From Antedon mediterranea (Eukaryota; Echinodermata; Crinoidea; Comatulida; Antedonidae): a DNA stretch of 64,000 nt. Below are positions 54,884 to 64,000 of the stretch, one piece after another. The first letter of the stretch is position 1. The number at the start of each line of letters is the position of its first letter. The notes beneath the pieces are model-generated. The model saw only the letters and a list, made by a program, of their open reading frames with translations, was not told where the DNA came from and did no database searches. Position numbers and translations under genes: made by a program. Location: the NCBI RefSeq assembly GCF_964355755.1, contig NC_092677.1, forward strand, positions 6,453,001 through 6,517,000. The letters run 5' to 3'.

Positions 54884-56190
54884 CCATAGAGTGGAGTTGT
54901 GGCTTGGTGGTTACAATGCTTGGCTACCCCAAGGGTCCTGAGTTCAAGTCCCGTCACATGTCAGGATTTTTTCTAAGGTCAAAATTACAACTCCACTTAA
55001 AGACTTGTAATAAGACTGTTTATGTAGAGCATCTTGTGTATATATGTTTGTCTTGTGAACCTCTGAGGGCAGGGCCGTAGCCAGGATCTGTCAAGGGGGG
55101 GTTCGGACACTAAATATTTAGGTAAACCCCCCTACCCTCCCCCCCCCCCCCCCCGCCCCCCCAGCCTGATGCGAAGCGAATTTTGTTAAATGACACCCTA
55201 GATGGCCGGAAAAGACACTCTCGTGCAGCATGCTATATAACCAATGAGCAAAAAGATCGTACTTTTTTCCGCCTCCTCAAACACGTCGATAATTTAAATG
55301 ACGATAACTATTTGTTGCCGTATGTTAGATGTGCGTGCTCTGTGCGGAACCGCCGATTGTTTGATCATTTACTCCGTATTTTGTTTTGCGTTCAAGTTCA
55401 ATGCGAACGTATATCTAGGAGCAGCCGCGAAAAAAGCACACTGGGTGAAGGCAAATGCTATTTGCTAGCTCTATCTATAATATTTATTTACAGCTATTTG
55501 TTGAGGAATATAAATATGTAAATAGGTGATATTGATACATTTTAGTACGTATCGGCTGGTGGTCTAGAAAAAAATAATCGGATGCCATACTGTGAACTAC
55601 AGTACTTGATACCAAAGATATTATAGTGTAAAATATTAATATTCACTATAATCCTCTATGATACATTATACTTTATAGTCACACATAAATACTGATGTAC
55701 GTCGGAAGGCTATATACTTTATGCATGCTGCCTGACTGCCAGCGATCTAAACAATTATAGGTACGCAGTTGTCTGGCGGTGTCCTTTGTACGAATCGTTC
55801 GTGCGCCAGCTCGCCATGAGACGCGTCAATATCATGTTACATGCAGGGACCAAACATTTATTTTTCAGGTTAAAATCGGCAATTCATTTGCAGCTTTTAG
55901 AAATTTACAGACACGTATCACTAGTTGACGCTCATACAGAGAAGAAGGTTCACGAACAAGTTTACGAATTTTTCAATTTACAAACAGCTTTTTGTACTGT
56001 GGGGCACGTATTTGGAGGATTTTTGGAGATGAGGGTGAGGTATTGGGCATGTCGGGGATGGGGGGTTCGCAGTTGGTTAAGGGGGGTTCGCTGTAAAGGG
56101 GGGGTTCGCCCGAACCATAAAAACCCCCCCTGGCTACGGGCCTGGAGGGTCCCTAATGATCAGCAATTGCTGGATGGATCACCCTCATTA
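54884..56190 (+). mobile_element. tRNA-derived SINE split by a DNA transposon
   Basis: The head has GTGGCTTGGTGGTTA (box A-like) and TGAGTTCAAGTCCCG (box B-like) about 45 nt apart. The body continues to CTTGTGAACCTCTGAGGG at 55069, is interrupted by the element 55070-56144, and resumes GAGGGTCCCTAATGATCAGC to ATTAAATATGG near 56190. A second head fragment lies at 32898-32945. Confidence 0.75.
55070..56144. mobile_element. Non-autonomous DNA transposon with CCGTAGCCAGG ends
   Basis: Left end CAGGGCCGTAGCCAGG, right end CCTGGCTACGGGCCTG; the inverted arms differ by about one base. Both ends then run into a GGGGGGTTCG/CGAACC block. GAGGG is duplicated at 55065-55069 and 56145-56149. The 1075-bp interior has open stretches (55183-55521 and 55786-56220) that I do not recognise as transposase. 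CAGGGGCGTAGCCAGG-like termini are common among hAT- and P-like elements in marine animals, but the 5-bp duplication does not match hAT's usual 8 bp, so the superfamily is left open. Confidence 0.78.
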
Positions 56191-56794
56191 AATATGGTAA
56201 AAAAAATCGTGTACTACTGAATTATTACCATCATGTATGTTTGTCTCTTTGCCTTACAATAGATTAGAATCCAGGTGCCTCTCCAACCAAAATAACAATA
56301 TTAATAACACATAAACAAAGAGGCTAACATTAAGATGGATTAGCCAAATCTAATCTTTCAGAGTTAGCTAAATAGTTTAGTAACATGTATTCTAGAGTAG
56401 CTTGTATTTTTGTAGCGCAGTAGGGCTACATCAGGGATAGTCTTTAGATCAAAGCGAATCAATCAAGACATTTTTTTAGAGCATACTTATATAGCAAATA
56501 ATGGAAATGATGTGTTTTAATATTAGTACCAAGCATAGCGCACTAATAATCACATTGTCAAAATAGCGATCGATAAAATCCTTGAAGCACATTAACGGAT
56601 CCGATTTCCACTTTAGATTGCTAATCATTAGTTCTCTGTTAGTTAATTTTACTTAAAAATGACTGCGCTAATGTTATCTTTCTTAATAATAGTAACAGTA
56701 AGTAGGCCAGCTATTGTTTAAAAGATAGAGCGTATATTATTATATTTTAATAGGCCTATAATAATAATGCCATAGTAACTAAAATTAGTTGTAA

Positions 56795-56945
56795 AGCTTG
56801 GTCCCCACAAGTGAAGGATGTAACGCGACGTAAGTGATTTGACCAGTCACACCAAGGGATGGATTATTCAAACAGTGGCTTGTCATTGGTCAACTCGTTT
56901 GCGTAGCGCGTACATTTGCGTTTCGTCTCTGGTGGGAACCAAGCT
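56795..56945. mobile_element. TGGTTCCCAC-ended MITE family 2, copy 2
   Basis: Best copy: AGCTTGGTCCCCAC at the left and GTGGGAACCAAGCT at the right form a 14-bp inverted pair with one mismatch. Interior GACCAGTCAC and GTCATTGGTCAA also face each other. It is 151 bp with no coding capacity. The left flank ends in TAA; a target duplication is not clear. Confidence 0.72.
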
Positions 56946-57108
56946 CATGTCCGCAGTGGTTTTAAGTCCTCCTTTTCCTTTCATTTTTAGGTATTTTTTC
57001 GTATGTTTAGTTGTAACCAAACTTTAAACCATGGATACGCCACTTGTTTTATTATTAACATACTTCTTACCTACTGACACGTTTATTTCAGATAAAATGT
57101 ATGCATTA

Positions 57109-57298
57109 CGGGGCGCCATCAGACCTACCAATTGTTTGTCTTTCGATACAATTACAAACCATATTTTTTTCTTTGAATACAAAATAAACTAAATTTACGA
57201 ACCATGTTTTTTTTCTTTACAAAGCATTATTTATTTTTCTATTTTATCTTTCAAAAACAAGTCTACCATAATTCTTTGGCTTTTAGGCCGGCGCCCCG
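57109..57298. mobile_element. 190-bp MITE with CGGGGCGCC termini
   Basis: CGGGGCGCC at the left and GGCGCCCCG at the right form a perfect 9-bp inverted pair, flanked by TA on each side (12 bp including flanks: TTACGGGGCGCC / GGCGCCCCGTAA). The interior repeats AC(A/G)AACCATNTTTTTTTCTTT twice. No coding capacity. Confidence 0.72.
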
Positions 57299-58167
57299 TA
57301 ACCGAATACTCCGGTGGTCGCGTAAATGTTTATTAATAACCCGTACTGATAATGTCATATGGAATAATTATATCTTTTCTTTTTATAAACGTCTTATAAT
57401 AAGCTTGTTGATGTGCTTCGTGACTTGGGTTTATCGTATATTAAACATTAATTGTCGTATACGCATGCATATGGGATTAACGTTAGTCCATGCATAAGTA
57501 ATGTTGTTTTGAACTATATTGTAGGATTTCTCATTAAATTGTATTTTCCTATCTAAGATTAACGAACAGTGATTTTATTGGTACGTGCGATAGATCTGGA
57601 CGTGTGGATATAAGAGATGCGTGTTGTTTATTTTATTTACTTAAATTTATACAGGAGAACATGATTTTAAAAAATAAGATGAAAAATGAAGATCAATTAA
57701 ATCCGACTTATATAGGTTATTTTGTAGTTTTAATAAAGTTAATCACTTATTATAAAATAACATAATAAATGGTTAAATTCAACTAAAAATCCTTGGCTGG
57801 CTGATAATTTGACAATTTTTCGCTTTAAAATACATTTTTTCAGATAAATAAATTTTGTTTAGATCCAATTTTTGGTCAAAGTGGACAACTATTATGTGCC
57901 ATTAAAATTACATATTTTTTAAAAAATGTAAAAAAACAATTTTTTTCAGGGGGACAATACATCTTTAAAACTGGTTTACGAATGATCCTGTTTAAATAAT
58001 GTATAACCAGAGCAAAGAGACTCGAATCAGCTCAAAGTGTAAAAACATGGAAACATCCCATGGTATAAAAAAGATATAATTGTTGCATCTGCTAATATCT
58101 GTCTACACCAATTAGTTTTCAATAAAGGTCTAATAACAGTGTATATTTAACCACTTCAAACGAATCA

Positions 58168-58275
58168 ATCTCACTTGGTTCCCACTAGTAATAAGACGCA
58201 ACGCAAGACGTGTGCCCAACGCAATTAATTTGACCAATCACGACACGATATACTGTGATTGATGAACTTGCATCG
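58168..58275. mobile_element. TGGTTCCCAC-ended MITE family 2, partial copy 3
   Basis: TCACTTGGTTCCCACTAGTA, AACGCAATTAATTTGACCAA and TGTGATTGATGAACTTGC follow the family order, but the right terminus is not recognisable. Confidence 0.5.
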
Positions 58276-59849
58276 AAGTGGAAAGAAAGATTCATAGGAT
58301 AAAAAAAAGTTGCCACTTGTTGATCCTTATCTATACTATAGGTGAGAGTGTATGTTTGTTCGTTTCTACTGCACTTATCTATACATATGGGGTATCAAAA
58401 TGACCGCAATTGTACCAGGAAGGTTCTATATTATATTTGAACATTATCCGCCATATTGGATCCAAGATAGGGACCAAAATGGAGTAAATATGCCCCACTT
58501 TTGATGTCTGTTCGTTTTACAAATGTCTGTTTCTTCACACGTAACCATAGATATGAGGTATGAAAATGTAGGCCTATGAGAAGGTTTTAAACTATATTTC
58601 AAAAAGTCGGGGTTTGATGGAAGGGGATGAGGGAGATTTTGGGAGTTGGTGTTGGGGATGGTAGGGATTTTTCCCAATGTTATATGGACTGATTAAAGCA
58701 ATAGTTATTTTTACTTACATTCCAATATTCGTCAACATAAACTTAATGTTTGTTGTCAATTAGAATTTCAAATATGTTTATGTAATTCTTAATATTACTT
58801 GTATTGTCAAACTGTCTTTGCTTATCATTCAACCGATTGTTAGGCAATTATTTCTGACATGGCGATCTATAAAACATCATTTTACGTATAACATTTTCGA
58901 GGAAAAAAGAAGAAATATATATTTTTATTAACCTGGGTATTTTTTAACGCTTTGATTAGATATAAGAACGTATAATCCGGAAGATTGTTAATAATATATA
59001 ATATTAATAATAGAATTACGTTAAATTAAAGTTATGAGACATTGAATATAACAACATAAAGTGTTGATGCATCGAATCATCATTTATAGAGGTATTATAG
59101 CAGAATATTTCTTGAGTATGTACTTTAATCGGCTGATCTCCGGTCTGCTGTTCAATTACAGGGGTCTAGCTGAGCCAATTCAGTGAGTTCATCAGTGACC
59201 TGTCGAAATTTATACTAATTCGTTTTTTCAGACAAAACATTAGTTATTACAAAATTCGCAAACATTTAAATAGTAATGTTATGTAACAATGGCCCAACAC
59301 AAGTGGGAACCTCGTCAATAATATTCGAATGTGATGGGTTTTTTTGTATGTGTTCAGGATTTCTTATTCTGGTAACTTTCGTATTTCGTAATTTTGGTAG
59401 CACAGTTGTTGCATTGTTTGACATGCGCACGGTGTCATTCAATATCAATCATTCTGATTGGATAAGCATTTTGCTAATTTATAATTTACATTGAAATGAA
59501 AAAGAATCAAATACAACACTATACATTGGTGTTGTGACGCGTCAGTACACTTTGTATTTCGATCAGATCATTCACGTACTGTTATATAGCAGTAATCAAT
59601 ACAGTTATGCTCGCCAAAGCCGTGTGTATTTTACCGAGCATGCGTAAATTAACACTTGTTGTGATATTGTGTTATACCAACGGAGAATTCCCAAGAAGCA
59701 TGTGCTAGATCATCGTTGCTCTTTCAACGAAAATGTGTATTTTACGTCTTTTTAAAATCTACAATATTAGATGAAGGTGTACAGAATGATAGGAAAGTGT
59801 AAGTGTTTTGAAGTTCCAGTTAGATTTTGCTGAACATTTTTTCAACAAT

Positions 59850-60726
59850 ATGATACGTCTTGTTATTGGTTTCCTATCTGTTCTGACGAACTGTAAAATG
59901 GCTGATGTTATTGGCATGTCAGGAAGTGGGGACAAAGCTGTAGAAATCCGTTTAACGCCATCTGATGAATCATTTTTACAGACAACCAACAGTTTTTCAT
60001 TGTTTACCATTTCGCCAACTGTATATCCCATTCCATCTATTTTACCAACGACTAACATACCAAAGGAGACTCCTATCCGTTCTCAAGAAGTTCATTTGAT
60101 GTCGCCTATTGTTTCAACTTCTCTGTACACATGGTCGAATCATCCCGATGATGCGTACACAGCTGGAAACTCCCGACAAATGCATAGTCCATCTTTCTCT
60201 TTTGCATCAGGTCCGACACGTGATTATGTAACTCATTCATCAAGTTCCCCAACGCCGATTTCGTCAGTTGGTACAGAGTTTGTGACGTCATCAAAAACTT
60301 TCTTCTTTAGAGAAAGCGGAACATCAACCGATGATATGATGTCCACCATGAATGTAAACACTAGACTTACACCTAGTTTACCGTTTACACCACTAACGCA
60401 AAGTGTAGGCATGTATGATAGCGTCAAGATAACATCTGTCTCAAACTCTGATAGGCCTACAACAAGTGGAATAGATTTCACGATTACCCCAACATTAGCA
60501 ACTTCGTTATATGTTTCAAGTTCATCTGTGTCTACAAGTCCCATGCCTTCAAATAGTTATCTATCGCTTCCGACTAGTCAAAATATGGCGACTTTGAGTG
60601 ACCAATTTACGAATTATAATTACTCGTTGAACACTGGTACCAATAATACTTTGGAATCTTTGACGACTGTTGAGAGTGTATATTCTGTCGAAGATTCGCC
60701 AAATGTTGTTGATTCAAATGAAAATG
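59850..60726 (+). CDS. First coding exon of an unidentified Ser/Thr-rich secreted or membrane protein, 3'-partial
   Basis: An open frame of 292 codons starts at ATG 59850 with a plausible signal peptide (MIRLVIGFLSVLTNCKMADV: short basic start, hydrophobic core) and ends at a donor GTAAGT at 60727, leaving one base of the next codon. The mature part is dominated by Ser, Thr, Pro and Asn, with many S/T-P pairs and several N-x-S/T sites (for example NYSL, NNTL), which suggests a heavily glycosylated mucin-like ectodomain. There are almost no cysteines, and no repeat unit or named domain is visible. Downstream exons must lie beyond the window, since 60727-64000 gives no continuing exon I can support. 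It is codon-like and not repeat-derived, so I think it is a real exon; the identity is unknown. Confidence 0.6.
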
Positions 60727-63700
60727 GTAAGTCATTTTGATTTATTGTATTCATCATTTTAGTATGTTTTTAGCTATAACAAATCGTTGTCACCGTATTG
60801 GATTTAAAGTACTAATTTATATATTAAACTTATACAGTAATACATTTTTCTTATTATTAATACATACTTCCTATTATTAAATAGTATTTAAAATGTCTTT
60901 GATAATTGTGCTTTATCCTGCCTTGTATTTGGAAAGAAAATAATTAGTTTATAATTGCATTTAAACCGAAACTTATCGGAACTTGGGTATTCGCCAAATC
61001 AAAGATGTTTTAAGCACCTATACATTATTTTAAGTCATGCAAAATTATTACAGTATTGTCACAGAGACACTGTGACTTTGAACAATGACTGCTGGTTTTA
61101 ATACACAGTTGGTGTTCCGTTTTTATGTTTGTAAGACTGTGCTATATCGCTGTAAACAATATTGTCTTTTTTTTGTTACACTGATACAGTATGATAGAAG
61201 CATTATGCGATTCTCGGTATACTGTATCTAAATTTGTCCAATATCATGGGAAAATGCCGTGATAAAGCATAACATGTGATGCATGTATCATAGAAAATAA
61301 TCTAACCCTTCACCTACCTTCCTTGATACAGGCAAGACTGATTCTAGATTAAACAAATGTTATTGGTCCACTTAAAATGGAAATTCATTTTGCTTAGCAT
61401 ATTAAGACAATAAAAATACATCAGTTTGCAAAAACGCTGTAGGCCAATGTTAAAATGAACAAATTATTAGGTATTTAATTTATAATGGAAGCATACAATT
61501 TGTAATTAATTACTGTGACGTTTCTGTTTCACAAAGTGATAAAAACCATTTTAATTATATGCCTAATCAATTATATTCAAATTTCTATTAACGAAAATTA
61601 AAATGTTAATTATTTCCACAAGATTAACAACTGCAATACGTTTCATCGCCTTAATACCATATAGTACAGCGAACTGTTTGTTGAAGTAGGCCTACAGTTT
61701 TGAAAAGTGCACGGTTATCATTCACCTAATTATAGGCAGGCCAAGTATACTTATTATATCTGATTTAAGCAATCGTATATCCATATTACATCTAGATCTT
61801 CTCTTGAGATGATTTAATGAAAGTATGTGTACTTTTATATTTGGAAGTGCCGTATTTTCCCCTTAGTTTTGTAACATGTTTGAGGCTTAGTTTTCGAACA
61901 TGTTTGGAGCCTAGTTTGGGAACATGTTTGAGGCTTAGTTTTAGAACATGTTTGGAGCCTAGTTTTTTAACATGTTTGAGGCTTACAGTAGTTTTGGGAC
62001 ATGTTTGAGGTTTAGTTTTGGAACATGTTTGGAGCCTAGTTTTGGAACATTATTTGAGGTTTAGTTTTGGCATGGAGTAAAGAATGGTTTTGGAACATGT
62101 TTGAGGTTCAGTTTGGAACATGTTTGAAGCCTAGTTTGGAACATATTTGAGGCTTGGTTTTGGAACATGTTTGAGCTTAGATCTCGAACATTTTGGGAGG
62201 TTAGTTTTGGAACATGGTTGGACTCGGTTTTGAAATATGTTTGAGGCTTTGTTTTTTAACATGTTTGAGGCTTAATAATAATTTATTGAAGCTACACCTT
62301 TACACGTTCGTACATGGTGAATTCTTTAAAATAGACAACAAACAGATACAAAATTAATACATCAACTTAGTTTAGGAACATAGGGCTCGATTTTGAAACA
62401 TCATAGCTGTTGACGGCCATAAATAAAACTATGTTTGATTTTTAATTATATCAATATTTTAAAAAGAGGCAATCAAAATTACCCCATTCGTTGATTTGAT
62501 TTAAATATTTAAAACTACTAAAGACAAGAATAAATTATAAAACAACATTACACTAAATCAAGAACTTGATACTCTGAAGTAGGAGCACAGTGTTATCACT
62601 TTTTATGGGACCATTTTTTGACACCTGGATGAAAGAGGAAGATATTAATAACGGTCTCTTTTTTTGTTGTCTTATTATTTGTTTTCTTCATGTTTGATTT
62701 ATTTTTAATTAAGTTGTTTTTTTATCCAAAGGTTAAAACATTTAATAGTCTTTTTTTTCACTGAAATATAATTTGCGAAAGACAAGGTTTGATCAATTAA
62801 TAATGTAATTGTAATAATAACAATAACACCTGGTAGAATTATTTCAATTGAAAATGTGTCTCATCTCGGTAATGTGTTCGTACAAAAGGAAGTCCTTTCG
62901 GCTTTTAAGGGTTAATGACCTGGTTTATTTAGGTGTATGGCCTATTATTATAACTATTATTAACCATTTTGTCTTATGAAGCGCATATAGAAGTAAAATA
63001 TACAACATTAGTATGAATATATCTTATTCTATGCCCAACCGATCACAGGTTAGAAGATTCAAATATAATTGTCGGAAAACGTTCAGAAATTGATTCCACT
63101 GGCAGAGTGTTAAAGGTAGACCTAATGAATAGCAAAAAAACCCCAACATTAATTATGCATACATTACATGAAAGAACAGAACATTAAACATCTCAACATA
63201 ATGAATCATAGCAATACGCTTTTTTTTCATTTAGCCTAAGACAACTAGCTTGGCTAATATACTTATAGATGTACTTGGACATAGTACGTGTAAGGCCTGG
63301 CAGCTGTTGTTTGCCATAAGAGAATAAAAACAACTATTATAAATAATTATCAAATATCGTAGTCGATAAATCCTGTCTTTGTTTACTATATTACTTTGAT
63401 ATGGTCATTGACCCTCGATCAAACATGGATAATGTTTTTACTGTTCGTTTATTCGCATTCACATTATAGAAATGCTAGTTGGATGATGTTTTACTGAAGT
63501 TACTGCAGTAACCGTTTTCAGCACAGAAGAAAGGTACAGAATTGTATACTGTAGCCATGGCAAAACAATAATAGTAACATAATGCATTACATATTCTACC
63601 CTCGCCCTCTACCACACACACACGCACCCATGCATTTACTATAAAAAAGATAAACAGAAATTTTAGTTTTAATATCGTAATTAACTGTAAAATAAACAAA

Positions 63701-64000
63701 ACAAAAACATTATAAACAATGTATGTATGTTGCATACCTATTTTTTTTTTTTTTTTTTTTTTTTTTGTGTTCAATGTACCTACTGTATTCAATTTTGTGT
63801 TCAAATGAATAATTATGTGACCTTAAAATGGCCTTATTCCCTTAAAAAAAAATATGCTTTCAGGGGAACAATAATTGTATCTATTAAAAATGGAATAGTA
63901 ACTTAACTAATTTGTATAAATAATTGTAAGTTGTATAATAATGGTAAACGTAGACTAAATTCACGATAACAACGACATTGTCTGTTCTTGACAGTGTGAT
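60727..64000. other. Presumed intron of the 59850 gene, no exon seen
   Basis: AT-rich sequence following a good splice donor. It holds a minisatellite (61868-62280), a poly-T tract near 63742-63766 and no coding-looking frame. The gene must continue to the right of the window if the exon call is right. Confidence 0.5.
61868..62280 (+). repeat. About 24-26 bp minisatellite TTAGTTTTGGAACATGTTTG-type
   Basis: Some sixteen diverged copies of a unit built from GGAACATGTTTGAGGC and TTAGTTTT. Alternate copies read GGAGCC instead of GAGGCT, so a two-unit higher-order pattern is visible in the left half. Spacing varies by a few bases and copies decay to the right. Confidence 0.88.

Larger units (their letters stand above)
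51276..59849. other. Repeat-dominated gap between PEX19 and next gene, no gene seen
   Basis: About 8.6 kb. The first few hundred bases probably hold the PEX19 3' untranslated region, although I found no canonical AATAAA close to the stop. The rest holds a 20-bp minisatellite, TGGTTCCCAC-type MITEs, a nested SINE/DNA transposon (54884-56190), another MITE (57109-57298) and AT-rich unique sequence. Sequence near 52560-52670 shares GTGGGACAAGCTACGC with the MITE at 9398-9887 (complement). None of the open frames looks like a conserved protein. Confidence 0.6.

Noticed and set aside
54884-54965. Functional tRNA gene
   Set aside because: It has box A- and B-like sequences but no complete cloverleaf by eye. 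Its second copy and its body identify a SINE.
55183-56220. Open stretches inside the CCGTAGCCAGG-ended element as transposase genes
   Set aside because: Each is under 145 codons with no DDE, hATC or zinc-finger pattern that I can recognise.
58330-58700. Helitron-like 5' end (ATCTATACTATAGG) followed by repeated words
   Set aside because: No matching 3' hairpin with CTRR end could be located, so the evidence is too thin.
63475-63804. Minus-strand 109-codon frame at the right end
   Set aside because: It reads through the poly-T tract and AT-rich sequence, with no coding character.

Overview
This is animal nuclear DNA: AT-rich, with interrupted genes whose GT-AG introns I could trace by reading-frame continuity. 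It probably comes from a marine deuterostome invertebrate. An echinoderm, possibly a crinoid, is my best guess. That guess rests on strong protein resemblance to vertebrate orthologues recalled from memory, compact introns, many small TIR elements and tRNA-derived SINEs, and islands of the palindromic motif GGCCTAG. No rRNA or mitochondrial sequence is present to settle the species. There are no operons, CRISPR arrays or bacterial features.

Layout. Positions 3-24842 (+) hold a trithorax/MLL-type histone H3K4 methyltransferase (KMT2A/B class), cut at its 5' end by the window. I assembled 28 exons that stay in one frame for 3617 residues: lysine-rich segment, CXXC, PHD1-3, a bromodomain split by a 767-residue repeat-bearing insert, extended PHD, FYRN, a 1446-residue linker with AT-hooks and a zinc-finger-like motif, FYRC, WDR5-binding motif, SET and post-SET. 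Positions 26604-28239 (-) hold PIH1D2, a 331-residue dynein-assembly/R2TP-type adaptor. Positions 31285-36215 (+) hold NKAPD1 (C11orf57-like). Positions 40394-42330 (-) hold LRRC58. Positions 43740-51275 (+) hold PEX19, a farnesylated peroxisomal membrane-protein chaperone ending in the CaaX box CAIM. From 51276 to 59849 I see no gene, only repeats. Positions 59850-60726 (+) hold the first coding exon of an unidentified secreted or membrane Ser/Thr-rich protein that continues beyond the window.

Organisation. KMT2 and PIH1D2 converge tail to tail. PIH1D2 and NKAPD1 diverge head to head, NKAPD1 and LRRC58 converge, and LRRC58 and PEX19 diverge. From memory, PIH1D2 and NKAPD1 are also head-to-head neighbours at human 11q23.1, and KMT2A lies at 11q23.3, so this looks like conserved linkage. 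The genes serve unrelated pathways (chromatin, ciliary assembly, peroxisome biogenesis).

Repeats. The window is dense in non-autonomous elements: a degenerate antisense LINE, tRNA-derived SINEs (one split by a DNA transposon), a four-copy palindromic MITE family, a two-to-three-copy TGGTTCCCAC-ended family, several single TIR elements with TA target sites, and many minisatellites, two of them inside KMT2 coding exons. I did not find a convincing new multi-gene system. The most unusual items are the coding-repeat exon of KMT2 with its orphan copy upstream, the palindromic MITE family and the nested SINE/transposon.
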